Assembly: GCF_900114215.1 (NCBI RefSeq)
Contig: NZ_FOSG01000009.1
Coordinates: 1-64,000 of the forward strand
Direction: 5' to 3'
Origin: Streptomyces mangrovi
GTDB lineage: Bacteria > Actinomycetota > Actinomycetes > Streptomycetales > Streptomycetaceae
DNA: 64,000 nt
Part shown: piece by piece, positions 27,071 to 36,397 of the stretch
Layout of the letters: each line of letters begins with the position of its first letter
How positions within the stretch are numbered: the stretch's first letter is position 1
Notes under the pieces: generated by a model
Told to the model about the DNA's origin: nothing
The model's input: the letters and a program-made list of their open reading frames with translations, nothing else
Database searches by the model: none
Made by a program: the position numbers and the translations under genes

Positions 27071-28035
27071 CGGCCGAACTGTCCGTACGCGAGCTGTCCG
27101 TACGCTTCCCGCTGCGCGGCGGGCGCGCCGTCGCCGCCGTGACGGGGGTCTCCTTCGACCTGGCTCCCGGCGAGTGCCTGGCGATGGTGGGGGAGAGCGG
27201 CTGCGGCAAGTCGGTGCTGGCCTCCGCGCTGCTGGGGCTGCTGCCCGGCAACGCACGGGTGGGCGGTGCGGCCCTGCTGGACGGCCTGGACCTGCTCACC
27301 GCCGGGGAGAAGGAGCTGGCCCGGCGCGTGAGGGGCCGCCGTATCGCCCTGGTGCCGCAGAGCCCCGCCTCGCACCTCACCCCCGTGCGCACCGTCCGCT
27401 CCCAGCTGGAGGAGACGGTGCGGGAGCTGACCGGCGCATCCGGGCCGAAGCTGCGCGGGGCCGCCGGGGCGGCCGCCGAGCGCGCGGCGTTCCCCGCCGG
27501 CCACCTCGACCGGTATCCGCATCAGCTCTCCGGCGGCCTCGCCCAGCGCGCCGCCACCGCCCTCGCCCTCGTCGGCGAGGCCCCGCTGCTGATCGCCGAC
27601 GAACCGACCACCGGCCTGGACCGCGACCTGGTGGACCGCACCGCGGACGAACTGCGCCGCCATGTGGACGCCGGAAGGGGCCTGCTGCTCATCACCCACG
27701 ACCTGGCCGCCGCCGAGCGCATCGCCGACCGGGTGGCGGTGATGTACGCCGGACGCATCGTCGAGCTCACCGACGCCGCGGGCTTCTTCGACGCACCCGG
27801 CCCCCGGCACCCGTACGCCCGCGGGCTGCTGGAGGCGCTGCCCGAGCGGTCCTTCACCCCCGTCCCCGGCATGCCGCCCGAGCTGGACGACCTGCCCGCC
27901 GGCTGCGCCTTCGCCCCGCGCTGCGACCGCGCCACCGACGCCTGCGCCGCCGTGCCGGCCCTGGCCGGATCCCGCTCCGGAGCGGTGGCCTGCCACCACG
28001 CGTACTCCCACGCCCCGGAGACCGCCGATGCCTGA
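27067..28035 (+). CDS. nikD: NikD-like ABC ATPase
   Basis: ATPase of 322 residues. Walker A GESGCGKSV near 42, Q-loop VPQSP, signature LSGGLAQRAA, Walker B LLIADEPTTGLD and switch His in ITHDLA. The C-terminal oligopeptide-type extension holds a Cys group (CAFAPRCDRATDAC) that binds an Fe-S cluster in related DppD/OppD proteins. GTG 27067 overlaps the nikC stop and the 3' end overlaps nikE by 8 bases. Confidence 0.87.
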   Translation: MTAELSVRELSVRFPLRGGRAVAAVTGVSFDLAPGECLAMVGESGCGKSVLASALLGLLPGNARVGGAALLDGLDLLTAGEKELARRVRGRRIALVPQSPASHLTPVRTVRSQLEETVRELTGASGPKLRGAAGAAAERAAFPAGHLDRYPHQLSGGLAQRAATALALVGEAPLLIADEPTTGLDRDLVDRTADELRRHVDAGRGLLLITHDLAAAERIADRVAVMYAGRIVELTDAAGFFDAPGPRHPYARGLLEALPERSFTPVPGMPPELDDLPAGCAFAPRCDRATDACAAVPALAGSRSGAVACHHAYSHAPETADA

Positions 28036-28783
28036 GCCGACATCCAAAGCGACCTCCGAAACGACGCCCGAACCGACGCCCGAACCGATACCCGGACCGA
28101 CGCATGAGCCGGCGCCCGGAGCCGCGCTGGAACTGCGCGGCGTCAGCGCCGGATACGACCGCCGCGCACCCGTGCTGCACGGGGCGTCCCTGACCGTGGA
28201 CGACGGCGAGGCCGTCGGGCTGCTCGGCCCCAGCGGCTGCGGCAAGTCCACCCTCGCCCGCGTCGCCGCCCTGCTCCACCGGCCGTGGGCGGGCACCGTA
28301 CGGCTGGCCGGACGGACGGCGCACGGCTTCCGCCACCGCGCCCCCCGCGAGCTGCGCACGACCGTCGGCGTCGTCTTCCAGCAGCCCCGTCTCGCCGCCG
28401 ACCCGCGCCTGACCCTCGCCGATCTGATCGCCGAACCCCTGCGCGCCACAGGCCGTCGGGCCGAGATCCCCGGCCGGCTGCCCGCGCTGGCCGCCTCCGC
28501 CGGCCTCGGCGGCGACCTGCTCGCCCGCCGCCCCCACGAGGTCAGCGACGGGCAGCTCCAGCGCGCCTGCCTGGCCCGCGCGCTCGTCCTGCGCCCCCGG
28601 CTGCTGGTCTGCGACGAGATGACCGCCATGCTCGACGCCTCCACCACCGCCGCCCTCGTCGCCGCGGTGGAGGAGTACCGCCGCGAACACGGCGCGGCGC
28701 TGCTCGCGGTCGGCCACGACCGGGTGCTGCTGGAGCGCTGGTGCGACAGGACGGTGGACTTCGAGGCCCTCCCGCCGCGGTGA
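28028..28783 (+). CDS. nikE: NikE-like ABC ATPase
   Basis: ATPase of 251 residues, last gene of the operon. The first 30 residues are a degenerate Thr/Pro/Glu repeat. Walker A GPSGCGKST near 73, Q-loop VVFQQPR, signature VSDGQLQRA (Asp in place of the first Gly of LSGGQ, Ser retained), Walker B LLVCDEMTAML, switch His in VGHD. Lacks the oligopeptide C-terminal extension present in NikD, as is usual for NikE. Confidence 0.86.
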   Translation: MPEPTSKATSETTPEPTPEPIPGPTHEPAPGAALELRGVSAGYDRRAPVLHGASLTVDDGEAVGLLGPSGCGKSTLARVAALLHRPWAGTVRLAGRTAHGFRHRAPRELRTTVGVVFQQPRLAADPRLTLADLIAEPLRATGRRAEIPGRLPALAASAGLGGDLLARRPHEVSDGQLQRACLARALVLRPRLLVCDEMTAMLDASTTAALVAAVEEYRREHGAALLAVGHDRVLLERWCDRTVDFEALPPR

Positions 28784-28814
28784 CGCACCGCGGGCGGGGC
28801 GGCCCCCGGCGGGG

Positions 28815-29411
28815 TCACCCCAGGACCAGATTGACCGCCAGGACGAGCATCACGACGCCGATCACCAGATCCACCACCCGCCAGGTGCGCGGACTGCTGA
28901 GCGCGCCCGACAGCGCCCGGGCGCCGTAACCGAGAGCGGAGAACCACACCACGCTGCCCGTCACCGCCCCGGCGGCGAAGATCCACCGGGCGTCGGGGCC
29001 CTGCTGGTTGGCGAGGCTGCCCAGCAGCACCACGGTGTCGAGGTAGACATGGGGGTTCAGGAAGGTCAGGGCCAGGGTGGTGGTGATCACCGACCTCCGC
29101 GACCGGGCGGCGTCGGCTTTCAGTGAGGCGGGTTTCACCGCGGAGACGAAGGAGCGCACCGCCCACCACGCCAGGTAGGCGGCTCCCGCCCACCGCAGTA
29201 CCTCCAGGACGCCGGGGAACCGGGACACCAGCGCCCCGATCCCCGCGGTGCCGCCGAGGATCAGCACGACATCGCCGGCCGTGCACAGCGCCACCACCGC
29301 CCCGACGTGCTCCCGCCGGATGCCCTGCCGCAGCACGAACGCGTTCTGCGCGCCGATGGCGATGATCAAAGCCAGGCCGGCCGCAAGCCCGGCACCCCAG
29401 GTACCCCACAT
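28815..29411 (-). CDS. lysE: LysE/ArgO-family amino acid exporter
   Basis: Membrane exporter of 198 residues with five to six helices. The family mark IAIGAQNAFVLRQG is near residues 15-28, and TFLNPHVYLDTVVLLG near 115. It expels lysine or arginine when their pools rise. ATG 29409-29411. Divergent from a LysR regulator 70 bases away, the standard lysE-lysG arrangement. Confidence 0.93.
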   Translation of the reverse strand: MWGTWGAGLAAGLALIIAIGAQNAFVLRQGIRREHVGAVVALCTAGDVVLILGGTAGIGALVSRFPGVLEVLRWAGAAYLAWWAVRSFVSAVKPASLKADAARSRRSVITTTLALTFLNPHVYLDTVVLLGSLANQQGPDARWIFAAGAVTGSVVWFSALGYGARALSGALSSPRTWRVVDLVIGVVMLVLAVNLVLG

Positions 29412-29481
29412 GGCCCTGACGCTAGCCAGCCCTCTGGGTACAGACAAATGAAGAGAATGACGGATGCATTAGATTTGCTTC

Positions 29482-30393
29482 ATGAACTTCGAGCATCTGC
29501 GCGCCCTGGCCGCGATCATCGACGAGGGAACCTTCGAGGCCGCCGCGGACCTGCTCAAGATCAGCCCCTCGGCCGTCAGCCAGCGCATCAAGGCCCTGGA
29601 GAACTCCGTGGGCCGGACAGTGGTGCGCCGGGGCGTGCCGTGCGCTCCCACCGAGGCCGGAGCGGTGCTGCTGCGCATGGCACGCCAGGTGCAGGTGCTG
29701 GAGGCGGAGACCCGGCACGCGCTGGGCAACGGGGTCTCCTCCCGGACGGTGACACCGGTGGCCGTCAACGCCGACTCCCTGATCACCTGGTTCGTGCCCG
29801 TCCTCCACGAGGCCGCCGGCTGGACGGACACCACACTGGACCTGCACGTGGAGGACCAGGACCACAGCAGCCGGCTCCTGCGCCAGGGGGACGTCATCGC
29901 AGCCGTCACCGCCGACCCCGCGCCGGTCAACGGATGCCGGGTCGAGCGGCTGGGCTTCATGCGCTACGTGCCCGTGGCCGCCCCCGCGCTGCACCGGCGC
30001 TTCACCAACGGAGCCGGCGTCGACTGGGCGGGCATGCCCATGCTGGAGTTCAACGCCAAGGACGACCTGCAGCGCCAGGTGCTCCGCTCCCGAGGCGTCG
30101 ACCGGACTCCGCCCACCCACACCATCCCGTCCTCCGAGGGGTTCCTCGCGGCCCTGAGGGCCGGCCTGGGGTGGGGCATGATCCCGGAGCTCCAGCTGGA
30201 CACGGACCTCGCCGACGGGACGCTGATCCTGCTCGAGGAGCAGGCCCACCGCGACGTCGCGCTCCACTGGCAGACCTGGTCGTTGGAGTCCGAGCGGCTG
30301 AACCGCATCACCGCGGCCGTCCGCGCGGCCGGCCGGCGGCAGTTGCGCACCACCGGGCAGGACAGGGGGAAGGCCGCGCCGGGAAGGCCATGA
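29482..30393 (+). CDS. lysG: LysG/ArgP-type LysR-family regulator
   Basis: Regulator of 303 residues. The N-terminal winged helix-turn-helix reads FEHLRALAAIIDEGTFEAAA and SPSAVSQRIKALE; the C-terminal part is the effector-binding domain. Expected to activate lysE on binding basic amino acids. The 70-base gap (29412-29481) is short and AT-richer than its surroundings (aaatgaagagaatgacggatgcattag), and probably holds both promoters and the binding site. Confidence 0.92.
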   Translation: MNFEHLRALAAIIDEGTFEAAADLLKISPSAVSQRIKALENSVGRTVVRRGVPCAPTEAGAVLLRMARQVQVLEAETRHALGNGVSSRTVTPVAVNADSLITWFVPVLHEAAGWTDTTLDLHVEDQDHSSRLLRQGDVIAAVTADPAPVNGCRVERLGFMRYVPVAAPALHRRFTNGAGVDWAGMPMLEFNAKDDLQRQVLRSRGVDRTPPTHTIPSSEGFLAALRAGLGWGMIPELQLDTDLADGTLILLEEQAHRDVALHWQTWSLESERLNRITAAVRAAGRRQLRTTGQDRGKAAPGRP

Positions 30394-30402
30394 CCGCCGG
30401 CG

Positions 30403-31797
30403 CTACGTGCGCACGATGCCGCGCGCCACGCCCAGATCCACCAGGTCCTGCGGGCGCAGCCGCAGTTCGCCGGCCGTCTCGCGGACGTGCTCCGGGCCGC
30501 GCTTGAGGATGGCCGCGGCCGACTCCGGGGCTATGACGGAGAAGTAGCAGTCCGGGGTGACCCAGGTGTTCTCCGGCGCGGCCAGCGCCAGGGCGCCGCC
30601 CGAGCCGCCCTCGCCGACGACCAGGGTCGTCACCGGGACCCGGGCCTCGGCCACCGCCGCGAAGAGATCGGCGATGGCCGTGCCCGCGCCGGAACGCTCC
30701 GCCGCCTCGTCGTTGGCCGCACCCGGGGTGTCCACCAGGGTGAGCACCGGGATGCCCAGCCGGTCGGCCAGCCGGATCAGCCGGGTGGCGGTGCGGAAGC
30801 CCGCCGGCAGGGTCGGCGTGCCGCACTGGGCGGCGTAGGCGACGGTGCGGCCGTCCCTGCGCCCGAAACCGCAGCGCACCCCCGGGTCGGTGCCGCCGCA
30901 GCGGTCGCCCGACATCTCCTCGCGGACCTCGAAGTACGCGTCCAGATAGGCGTCCGCGCGCGGCCGGCGGGCGGAGCGGGCCCGCTCCACCGCCTCCCAG
31001 CCCGTCTCCGGCAGGCCCGGCGCGCCCGCGCCGCCCAGCGCGCGCGGCGGCTCGGCGGGACCGCCCGCGGCACCGGGGGAGCCGTCGGGGGAGGAGAGCA
31101 GGGACAGCCAGCGGCCCAGGACGCCGGGCAGCTCCTCCGGCGCCACGACCCGGTCGACCTGCCCGGCCGCCAGCTTCTCCTCGGCGCCGTACGCGGCCGG
31201 ATCGGCGTCCGGCGGGCGCACCCGGGAGCCGGCGAAGGCGACCTGGGCGCCCGGCAGGGCCAGCACCACGTCGGAGCCCGCACCCAGCGTCGCCCAGCCG
31301 CCGCCGGTCGTCGGGTCCCGTACGACGGCGATCTGCGGCAGGCCCGCCGCCCGGGTCAGCGCCGACTGCCGCGCCACGCGCTGGAGCTGGACCAGGGCCC
31401 GCATGCCCTCCTGCATACGGCTGCCGCCGGTCGCCGTCAGGGACACCACCGGCAGCCGTGCCTCGCGGGCGTGCCGGTGGGCGGCCTCGATCCGGTCGCC
31501 GGTGCGCTGCCCGAGGGAGCCGCCGAGGAAGGCGAACTCGAAGGCGATCAGGACCGCGGGGACACCGCCGACCGTGCCGGTGCCGCACACCACCGACTCG
31601 TGCTCGCCGGTGCGCTCGTGCGCGCGGGCCAGCGCCCGGCCGTAGCCCTCCCAGGCGATCGGCCCGTCCCCGTAGGCACCGCCGACGCCGGTGCCGGGCA
31701 GCTCGGTGAAGCCGTCGGCCACCGCGTCGATCACCGCACGGGCCGGCAGCCGCCCGCCCGGCCCCTTCGGCCCCTCGCCGGCCGGCCGCTCAGTCAC
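30403..31797 (-). CDS. Fused carboxyltransferase (AccD-AccA-like)
   Basis: Two crotonase-fold halves in one protein of 464 residues. The AccD-like half shows AWEGYGRALARAHERTGEHES, FAFLGGSLGQRTGDRI and GGSRMQEGMRAL; the AccA-like half shows RLADRLGIPVLTLVDTPGAA and VVGEGGSGGALALA. The N-terminal zinc finger of bacterial AccD is missing. No biotin carboxylase or carrier gene is close. GTG 31797 overlaps the end of the upstream acyl-CoA synthetase gene by 8 bases. Possible roles: malonyl-CoA or acyl-CoA carboxyl transfer or decarboxylation. Confidence 0.82.
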   Translation of the reverse strand: MTERPAGEGPKGPGGRLPARAVIDAVADGFTELPGTGVGGAYGDGPIAWEGYGRALARAHERTGEHESVVCGTGTVGGVPAVLIAFEFAFLGGSLGQRTGDRIEAAHRHAREARLPVVSLTATGGSRMQEGMRALVQLQRVARQSALTRAAGLPQIAVVRDPTTGGGWATLGAGSDVVLALPGAQVAFAGSRVRPPDADPAAYGAEEKLAAGQVDRVVAPEELPGVLGRWLSLLSSPDGSPGAAGGPAEPPRALGGAGAPGLPETGWEAVERARSARRPRADAYLDAYFEVREEMSGDRCGGTDPGVRCGFGRRDGRTVAYAAQCGTPTLPAGFRTATRLIRLADRLGIPVLTLVDTPGAANDEAAERSGAGTAIADLFAAVAEARVPVTTLVVGEGGSGGALALAAPENTWVTPDCYFSVIAPESAAAILKRGPEHVRETAGELRLRPQDLVDLGVARGIVRT

Positions 31798-33277
31798 GGC
31801 CCAGCTCCCGCTTCATGACCTTGCCCATGTCGTTGCGGGGCAGGGCGTCGGTGAACCGCACGGCACGGGGCCGCTTGTGCGGCGTGAGCCGCTGCGCCAC
31901 ATGGTCGATCAGCTCCTGCTCGGTGGGCGGCCGCCCACCGGCCGGCACCACCCACGCCACGATTCGCTCGCCCAGGTCCGGGTCGGGCTCGCCGATGACC
32001 GCCGCCTCGGCGACGCCGGGATGGCCCAGCAGACAGTTCTCGATCTCCCCGGCGCCGATCCGGTAACCGCCGCTCTTGATCAGGTCCGTCGCCCTGCGGC
32101 CCACGATCCGGTAGAAGCCGTCGGCGTCCCGGGTGGCCATGTCGCCGGTGCGGAACCAGCCGCCCGCGAAGGCCTGCGCGGTGGCGTCGGGCCGATGCAG
32201 GTACTCGGTGAACAGGTTGGGTCCGCGCACCTGGACCTCGCCCACGGTCTCGTCGTCGCCGCCCTCGATGCGCCGCCCCTCGTCGTCCACCAGCCGTACG
32301 TCCACGCTGGGAAGCGGGACGCCCACGGTGCCGGCGCGGCGCTCGCCGTCCGCCCGGACGCTGGTGATCATCAGGGTCTCGGTCATCCCGTAGCGCTCGA
32401 CGACGCGCTGCCCGGTCGCGGCCGTGATCCGCTCGTGGTCGTGCAGGGGCAGCGCGGCCGAGCCGGACACCAGCAGCCGGGCCCCGCGCAGGGCCTCGGC
32501 CAGCCGGCCGCCGTCCTCCTCGCCGTCCTTTTCGTGGTCTGCCCCGCCGCCGATCTCCAGGGCCTCGGCCAGCCGGTGGTACATCGTCGGTACCCCGAAC
32601 ATCATGGTGCCGCCCTCCTCCAGCGCCGCCGCGACGGCCTCGGGCGAGAAGCGGCCCAGGTGGCGCAGCGTGCCGCCGCGCCGCAGCGGACCCAGCACGC
32701 CCAGGACCAGCCCGTGCACGTGGAACAGCGGCAGCGCGTGCACCAGTACGTCGTCACCGGTCCACCGCCAGACGTCGGCCAGGTCGTCCAGCGTGCTCGC
32801 GATCGCGCGGCGCGGCACCACCACGCCCTTGGGCGGTCCGGTGGTGCCGGAGGTGTAGACGATCAGCGCCGGGCCGTTCTCGTCGGGCGCGGCCGTGGTG
32901 CCGTCGGGGCTGGGGTCGGCCGCGGGTTCCAGCGCGACATCGGTGCGCGGCAGCGCGTCCAGTGCCGGGGGCAGCTCGTCGCCGGAGGCGGCCAGTACCC
33001 GGGTGGGTGTGCTGTCGCCGAGGATGTGGGCCAGTTCCTCCTCGCCGATGCGCGGGTTGACGGGGACGGCGGGGACCCCGGCCAGCAGGGCGGCCAGAAC
33101 GCCGACGCAGGTGTGCGGCGAGGGGGTCGCCCACACCGCCACCCGCCCGGTGTCGGCGATCTCCAGGGCGAGCGCGTGCGCGGCCCCGGCCAGCCGGCCG
33201 TAGTCGATCACCCGGTCTCCGAAGTGCAGCGCGGGTTTGTCCGGCGCCTGGTACAGGCTGGGGAAGAGTGCGGGCAC
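31790..33277 (-). CDS. matB: Malonyl-CoA synthetase-like acyl-CoA ligase
   Basis: ANL-superfamily adenylating enzyme of 495 residues that activates an acid, probably malonate, to its CoA ester. ATP-binding P-loop YTSGTTGPPKGV near 150; ERYGMTET near 300; hinge GRRATDLIKSGGYRIGAGEIE near 400; catalytic Lys in NDMGKVMKREL at the C-terminus. GTG at 33275-33277 has GAGGAG 8 bases upstream. Operon with the carboxyltransferase supports a malonyl-CoA role. Exact substrate is inferred. Confidence 0.85.
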   Translation of the reverse strand: MPALFPSLYQAPDKPALHFGDRVIDYGRLAGAAHALALEIADTGRVAVWATPSPHTCVGVLAALLAGVPAVPVNPRIGEEELAHILGDSTPTRVLAASGDELPPALDALPRTDVALEPAADPSPDGTTAAPDENGPALIVYTSGTTGPPKGVVVPRRAIASTLDDLADVWRWTGDDVLVHALPLFHVHGLVLGVLGPLRRGGTLRHLGRFSPEAVAAALEEGGTMMFGVPTMYHRLAEALEIGGGADHEKDGEEDGGRLAEALRGARLLVSGSAALPLHDHERITAATGQRVVERYGMTETLMITSVRADGERRAGTVGVPLPSVDVRLVDDEGRRIEGGDDETVGEVQVRGPNLFTEYLHRPDATAQAFAGGWFRTGDMATRDADGFYRIVGRRATDLIKSGGYRIGAGEIENCLLGHPGVAEAAVIGEPDPDLGERIVAWVVPAGGRPPTEQELIDHVAQRLTPHKRPRAVRFTDALPRNDMGKVMKRELGRD

Positions 33278-33369
33278 CCGGGGCTCCTCGTCTGGTTCAC
33301 GGCCGTGCGGTCGGTCTCCAGGGTGCCTACCCATCCGGCCGTGCGCAGCCCGGGGTGCGCGGTGTGATC

Positions 33370-34137
33370 TCAGTCGCCCGCGGTGCCGGGGAAGAGCGCG
33401 GTGAACGCCTCGACCGAGTCCGCGAACCCGCGGGTGAACGGCGAGTCGAAGTACCAGACCAGGAAGAGCAGGAACGCGATCAGCGCGGTGAACAGACCGG
33501 CCAGCACCAGTTCCCGGCCCGAGCGCCGGATCTGCAGGGCGAACACCATGCCCACCGCGATCACGGCGCCCGACACCAGGCCGAGCCACACGACACCGGG
33601 CAGCGTCGGCTCGGCGCCCTGCGACCTGGCGGCACGGGCCTCGTCGGCCAGGGCCACCTGGTCCACCAGGGCCTGGTACGTCTGTGTCTCGCGCACGGTG
33701 ACCGGCTCGTGGCCGGTGACGGTCCGCCGCAGGTCCGCCAGGAACGCCGTGCCACGTTCGGTCGTCTCGCCGTGCTCGGCCATGTGGGGCCACTCCACCG
33801 CGACCGTATGGCGGACATACGCGTCGACGTCATCGCGGACGCGGTCGCGGACCGCGGCGGGGTAGGCCTGGGCGCGCTCGCGCACCTCGTACAGCGCCTG
33901 AGCCTCCTGGCGCGTCCACTCCTGTGCGGCGGAGCGTCCCTCCCAGACGCCCGCGATGGCCAGACCGAGGACGATCGCGTACACCACGCCGATCATCATG
34001 GTCATGTACTCGATGACATCGGGCGTCTCGGACGGGTCGTCGTCCTCGCCCGCCCGGCGCCGCCGCAGCAGGATGACGGTCACGACGGTGGCGCAGGAGG
34101 CGGCGACGGCGAGGAACAGGAAGAGCCATTCGGTCAC
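33370..34137 (-). CDS. DUF4239 (bestrophin-like) membrane protein
   Basis: Protein of 255 residues with two N-terminal helices (about 1-25 and 45-65), a long soluble middle part and two C-terminal helices (190-235). IEYMTMMIGVVYAIVLGLAIAGVW is typical for the DUF4239 family, of unknown function. GTG 34137 behind AGGAG. Confidence 0.78.
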   Translation of the reverse strand: MTEWLFLFLAVAASCATVVTVILLRRRRAGEDDDPSETPDVIEYMTMMIGVVYAIVLGLAIAGVWEGRSAAQEWTRQEAQALYEVRERAQAYPAAVRDRVRDDVDAYVRHTVAVEWPHMAEHGETTERGTAFLADLRRTVTGHEPVTVRETQTYQALVDQVALADEARAARSQGAEPTLPGVVWLGLVSGAVIAVGMVFALQIRRSGRELVLAGLFTALIAFLLFLVWYFDSPFTRGFADSVEAFTALFPGTAGD

Positions 34138-34167
34138 GGGGGCTCCTTGGGGCCTTGGGCCTGGAGG

Positions 34168-34839
34168 TCAGCGGGATCGGGAACCGGAGCGCGGGCGCAG
34201 CGCGGCGGCGGCCAGCACCGCCGGGGCGACGATCAGCAGGGCGCGTCCGGTCAGCGGCAGCCCCGCGTCGGAGCGGTGGCGCCCGGCCCCGGGGCGGTGC
34301 GCGGGCAGGGGGAAGGCGCTCGGCGGCGGGGAGGGGCGCTTCGGCGGCGCGCTCTCCCGCGCGGGCGGCGCGGACACCGGTCCGCTGGGCGCGGGGACGG
34401 TCGGCGTGGCGACGGCCCCGGCCGTCGGGCGCGGCTTCGCGGTGGGCCGGACGGGCGGTGGTTCGGAAGCCGCGGGCGGCACGGGCGACGGCGACGCCCG
34501 AGGTGGCGGTACGGGTGTGGGTGTGGGTGTCGGTGTCGGGGCAGGCGCGGGCGGGCACGGGCGCCCCAGGAACGCGTCGAGCCTCATGCCGTCCTCGCCG
34601 CCGGCCGTGATCACCACGGACAGGCTCGGGCAGTCGGGGCGCTTCACGACCGCCACCGACGTGTCACCGTCGGCCGACCGTATCCCGGTCCCGCCGTCGG
34701 TTCGGATCTCGATGCCCGGGCCGAGGGCCGGAGAGGGCCGTGGAACGGCCGTTCCGTCGGCGCGGGCCCCGCCCGCCGCGGCGAGCACCAGGGCGATCGC
34801 TCCCGCTCCCGCTCCCCACCTGCTGTGCCTTCGGTACAC
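34168..34839 (-). CDS. Secreted Pro-rich protein with LPLTG wall-anchor motif
   Basis: 223 residues: a signal peptide to about residue 28 (cleavage after GGARA), a small N-terminal domain with a Cys pair (RPDCP...GRPCPP), a Pro/Thr-rich spacer (about 95-190) and near the C-terminus LPLTG, a hydrophobic helix and an Arg-rich tail. That ending is a sortase cell-wall anchor. GTG at 34837-34839 with a weak ribosome site. 30 bases upstream of the DUF4239 gene on the same strand. Confidence 0.7.
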   Translation of the reverse strand: MYRRHSRWGAGAGAIALVLAAAGGARADGTAVPRPSPALGPGIEIRTDGGTGIRSADGDTSVAVVKRPDCPSLSVVITAGGEDGMRLDAFLGRPCPPAPAPTPTPTPTPVPPPRASPSPVPPAASEPPPVRPTAKPRPTAGAVATPTVPAPSGPVSAPPARESAPPKRPSPPPSAFPLPAHRPGAGRHRSDAGLPLTGRALLIVAPAVLAAAALRPRSGSRSR

Positions 34840-34998
34840 GGAGGGTTCTCTGCGCAGGTGGAACCGCCGTCATGGTGAAACGGACATCGAATCCCCCGTA
34901 GTGATGAACGACGGGCGTCGGTGTTGACGTCCGCGGGGGCGAGTCACCGTGTACGGGAGCGTCGCCGTCTCTGCCCGCCCTCCTTGCGCCGCGGCCCG

Positions 34999-36273
34999 TC
35001 AGGCGCGGTGGGCCAGCGGGTCGTCCAGGACCGCGCGGACGACGGAGTGGGCCGCGCCCAGCAGCGGGCCGTCCGCGCCGAGGCGGGAGACCGACACCGG
35101 CGGGGGGCCCGCCAGACGGCGGCCCAGTTCGTGCTCCAGGGAGGGCAGCAGCCAGGGCGCCAGCCGGGCGAGGGCGCCGCCCAGGACCACGGTCTGCGGG
35201 TCGAGCAGGTTGACCGCGCCGGTCAGGGCGGTGCCCAGCGCGCTTCCGGCCTCGGCCAGCGCTCCCAGCACCGCGCGGTCGCCGCCCTCGGCGCGAGTGG
35301 CGAGCAGGTCGATACGGGCGCCGGGGCCGGGGTGCCCGGCGGCGGTGGCGCGCGGGTCGAGCCCGGCGGCCCGCAGGACGGCCTCCTCACCCGCGTACTG
35401 CTCCAGGCAGCCGATCCCGCCGCAGGCGCACGGGCGGCCCTCCGGGCGCACCGGTACATGGCCCAGTTCGCCGGCGAACCCGCGGGTGCCGCGCAGGAGT
35501 TCCCCGTCCACCACGATCGCGGCACCGATGCCGATCTCGGCCGAGACGTGCACGAAGTCGTCGGGCGGCGGGGTGTGGCCGCCCAGCCACAGCTCGGCCA
35601 GGGCGCCGAGGTTGGCCTCGTTGTCGATGGAGCACACGGCCGTGCCGCCGGCACCGACACCGCCACTGTCGCCACCGTTGCCGCTACCGCCGCCGGTGAG
35701 GGCACCGCCGCCGAGGGCCTTCTCGGCCAGGCGGGGGGCCAGGTCGAGGTCCGTCCAGCCGAGGTTGGGTGCCTGGACGACGGTGGTGGTGCCGCGGGCG
35801 ACCAGGCCGGGTACGGCCACGGCCAGCCCGGCCGGGCGCAGTCCCAGCCCGCGGGCCTCGTCCGCGACCTCCCCGACCAGACCGGCCAGCCGTTCCAGCA
35901 CCGGGCCGGGATCGCTGTCGCGGTTGGCCGCGTCCATCGCGGTGCGGGCGCGGACCTCGCCGCGCAGGTCGACGGCGCACACGGCGAGGTGGTCGACGCC
36001 GATCTCGGCGCCGATCCCGCAGGGGCCGCCGTCGCTGAGCGCCAGCGCGGTGCCCGGCCGCCCGACCGCGCCGGAGCGGCCCGGCCCCAGCTCCACCAGC
36101 AGCCCGACCCCCAGGAGCTCGTCCACGAGGGTGGAGACGGCGGTGCGGGTGAGCCCGATCCGCGCCGCGACGGCGGCCCGCGACTGGGGACCGCCGTCGG
36201 CCACCGCGTGCAGTACGCGCGCCAGGTTCCGCCGCCGCATCTCCTGCTGGGTGTTGGGCGCGGGTGCTGCCAT
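34999..36273 (-). CDS. ROK-family regulator, probable xylose repressor
   Basis: Regulator of 424 residues: N-terminal winged helix (about 10-70), then the ROK sugar-kinase-like fold with the zinc motif CACGGIGCLEQYAG near 290. A Gly-rich insert of about 25 residues (GGGSGNGGDSGG region) is unusual. ATG at 36271-36273 with GAGGAG upstream. Placed downstream of xylB on the same strand, fitting XylR that represses xylAB until xylose is present. Confidence 0.85.
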   Translation of the reverse strand: MAAPAPNTQQEMRRRNLARVLHAVADGGPQSRAAVAARIGLTRTAVSTLVDELLGVGLLVELGPGRSGAVGRPGTALALSDGGPCGIGAEIGVDHLAVCAVDLRGEVRARTAMDAANRDSDPGPVLERLAGLVGEVADEARGLGLRPAGLAVAVPGLVARGTTTVVQAPNLGWTDLDLAPRLAEKALGGGALTGGGSGNGGDSGGVGAGGTAVCSIDNEANLGALAELWLGGHTPPPDDFVHVSAEIGIGAAIVVDGELLRGTRGFAGELGHVPVRPEGRPCACGGIGCLEQYAGEEAVLRAAGLDPRATAAGHPGPGARIDLLATRAEGGDRAVLGALAEAGSALGTALTGAVNLLDPQTVVLGGALARLAPWLLPSLEHELGRRLAGPPPVSVSRLGADGPLLGAAHSVVRAVLDDPLAHRA

Positions 36274-36397
36274 CGGTGGCGTACTCCTCAAGGGCTGTGC
36301 GGACGGTGCCGCGGACGGTGGTGGCACGGGACGGGACCTGCGCGGCGGGGCTCGCGCGGCAAGGCTGTGCCGGCGGGGTGCGGGACGGCGCCGCCGG

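Noticed and set aside
23545..28783. Oligopeptide importer as the best name for the operon
   Set aside because: Family alone allows it, but the Nur box before the first gene favours nickel; kept as an alternative only.
31790..33793. A longer acyl-CoA ligase starting near 33793
   Set aside because: The extra N-terminal 170 residues are an Arg-rich shadow frame; GTG 33277 has a good ribosome site and a family-like N-terminus.
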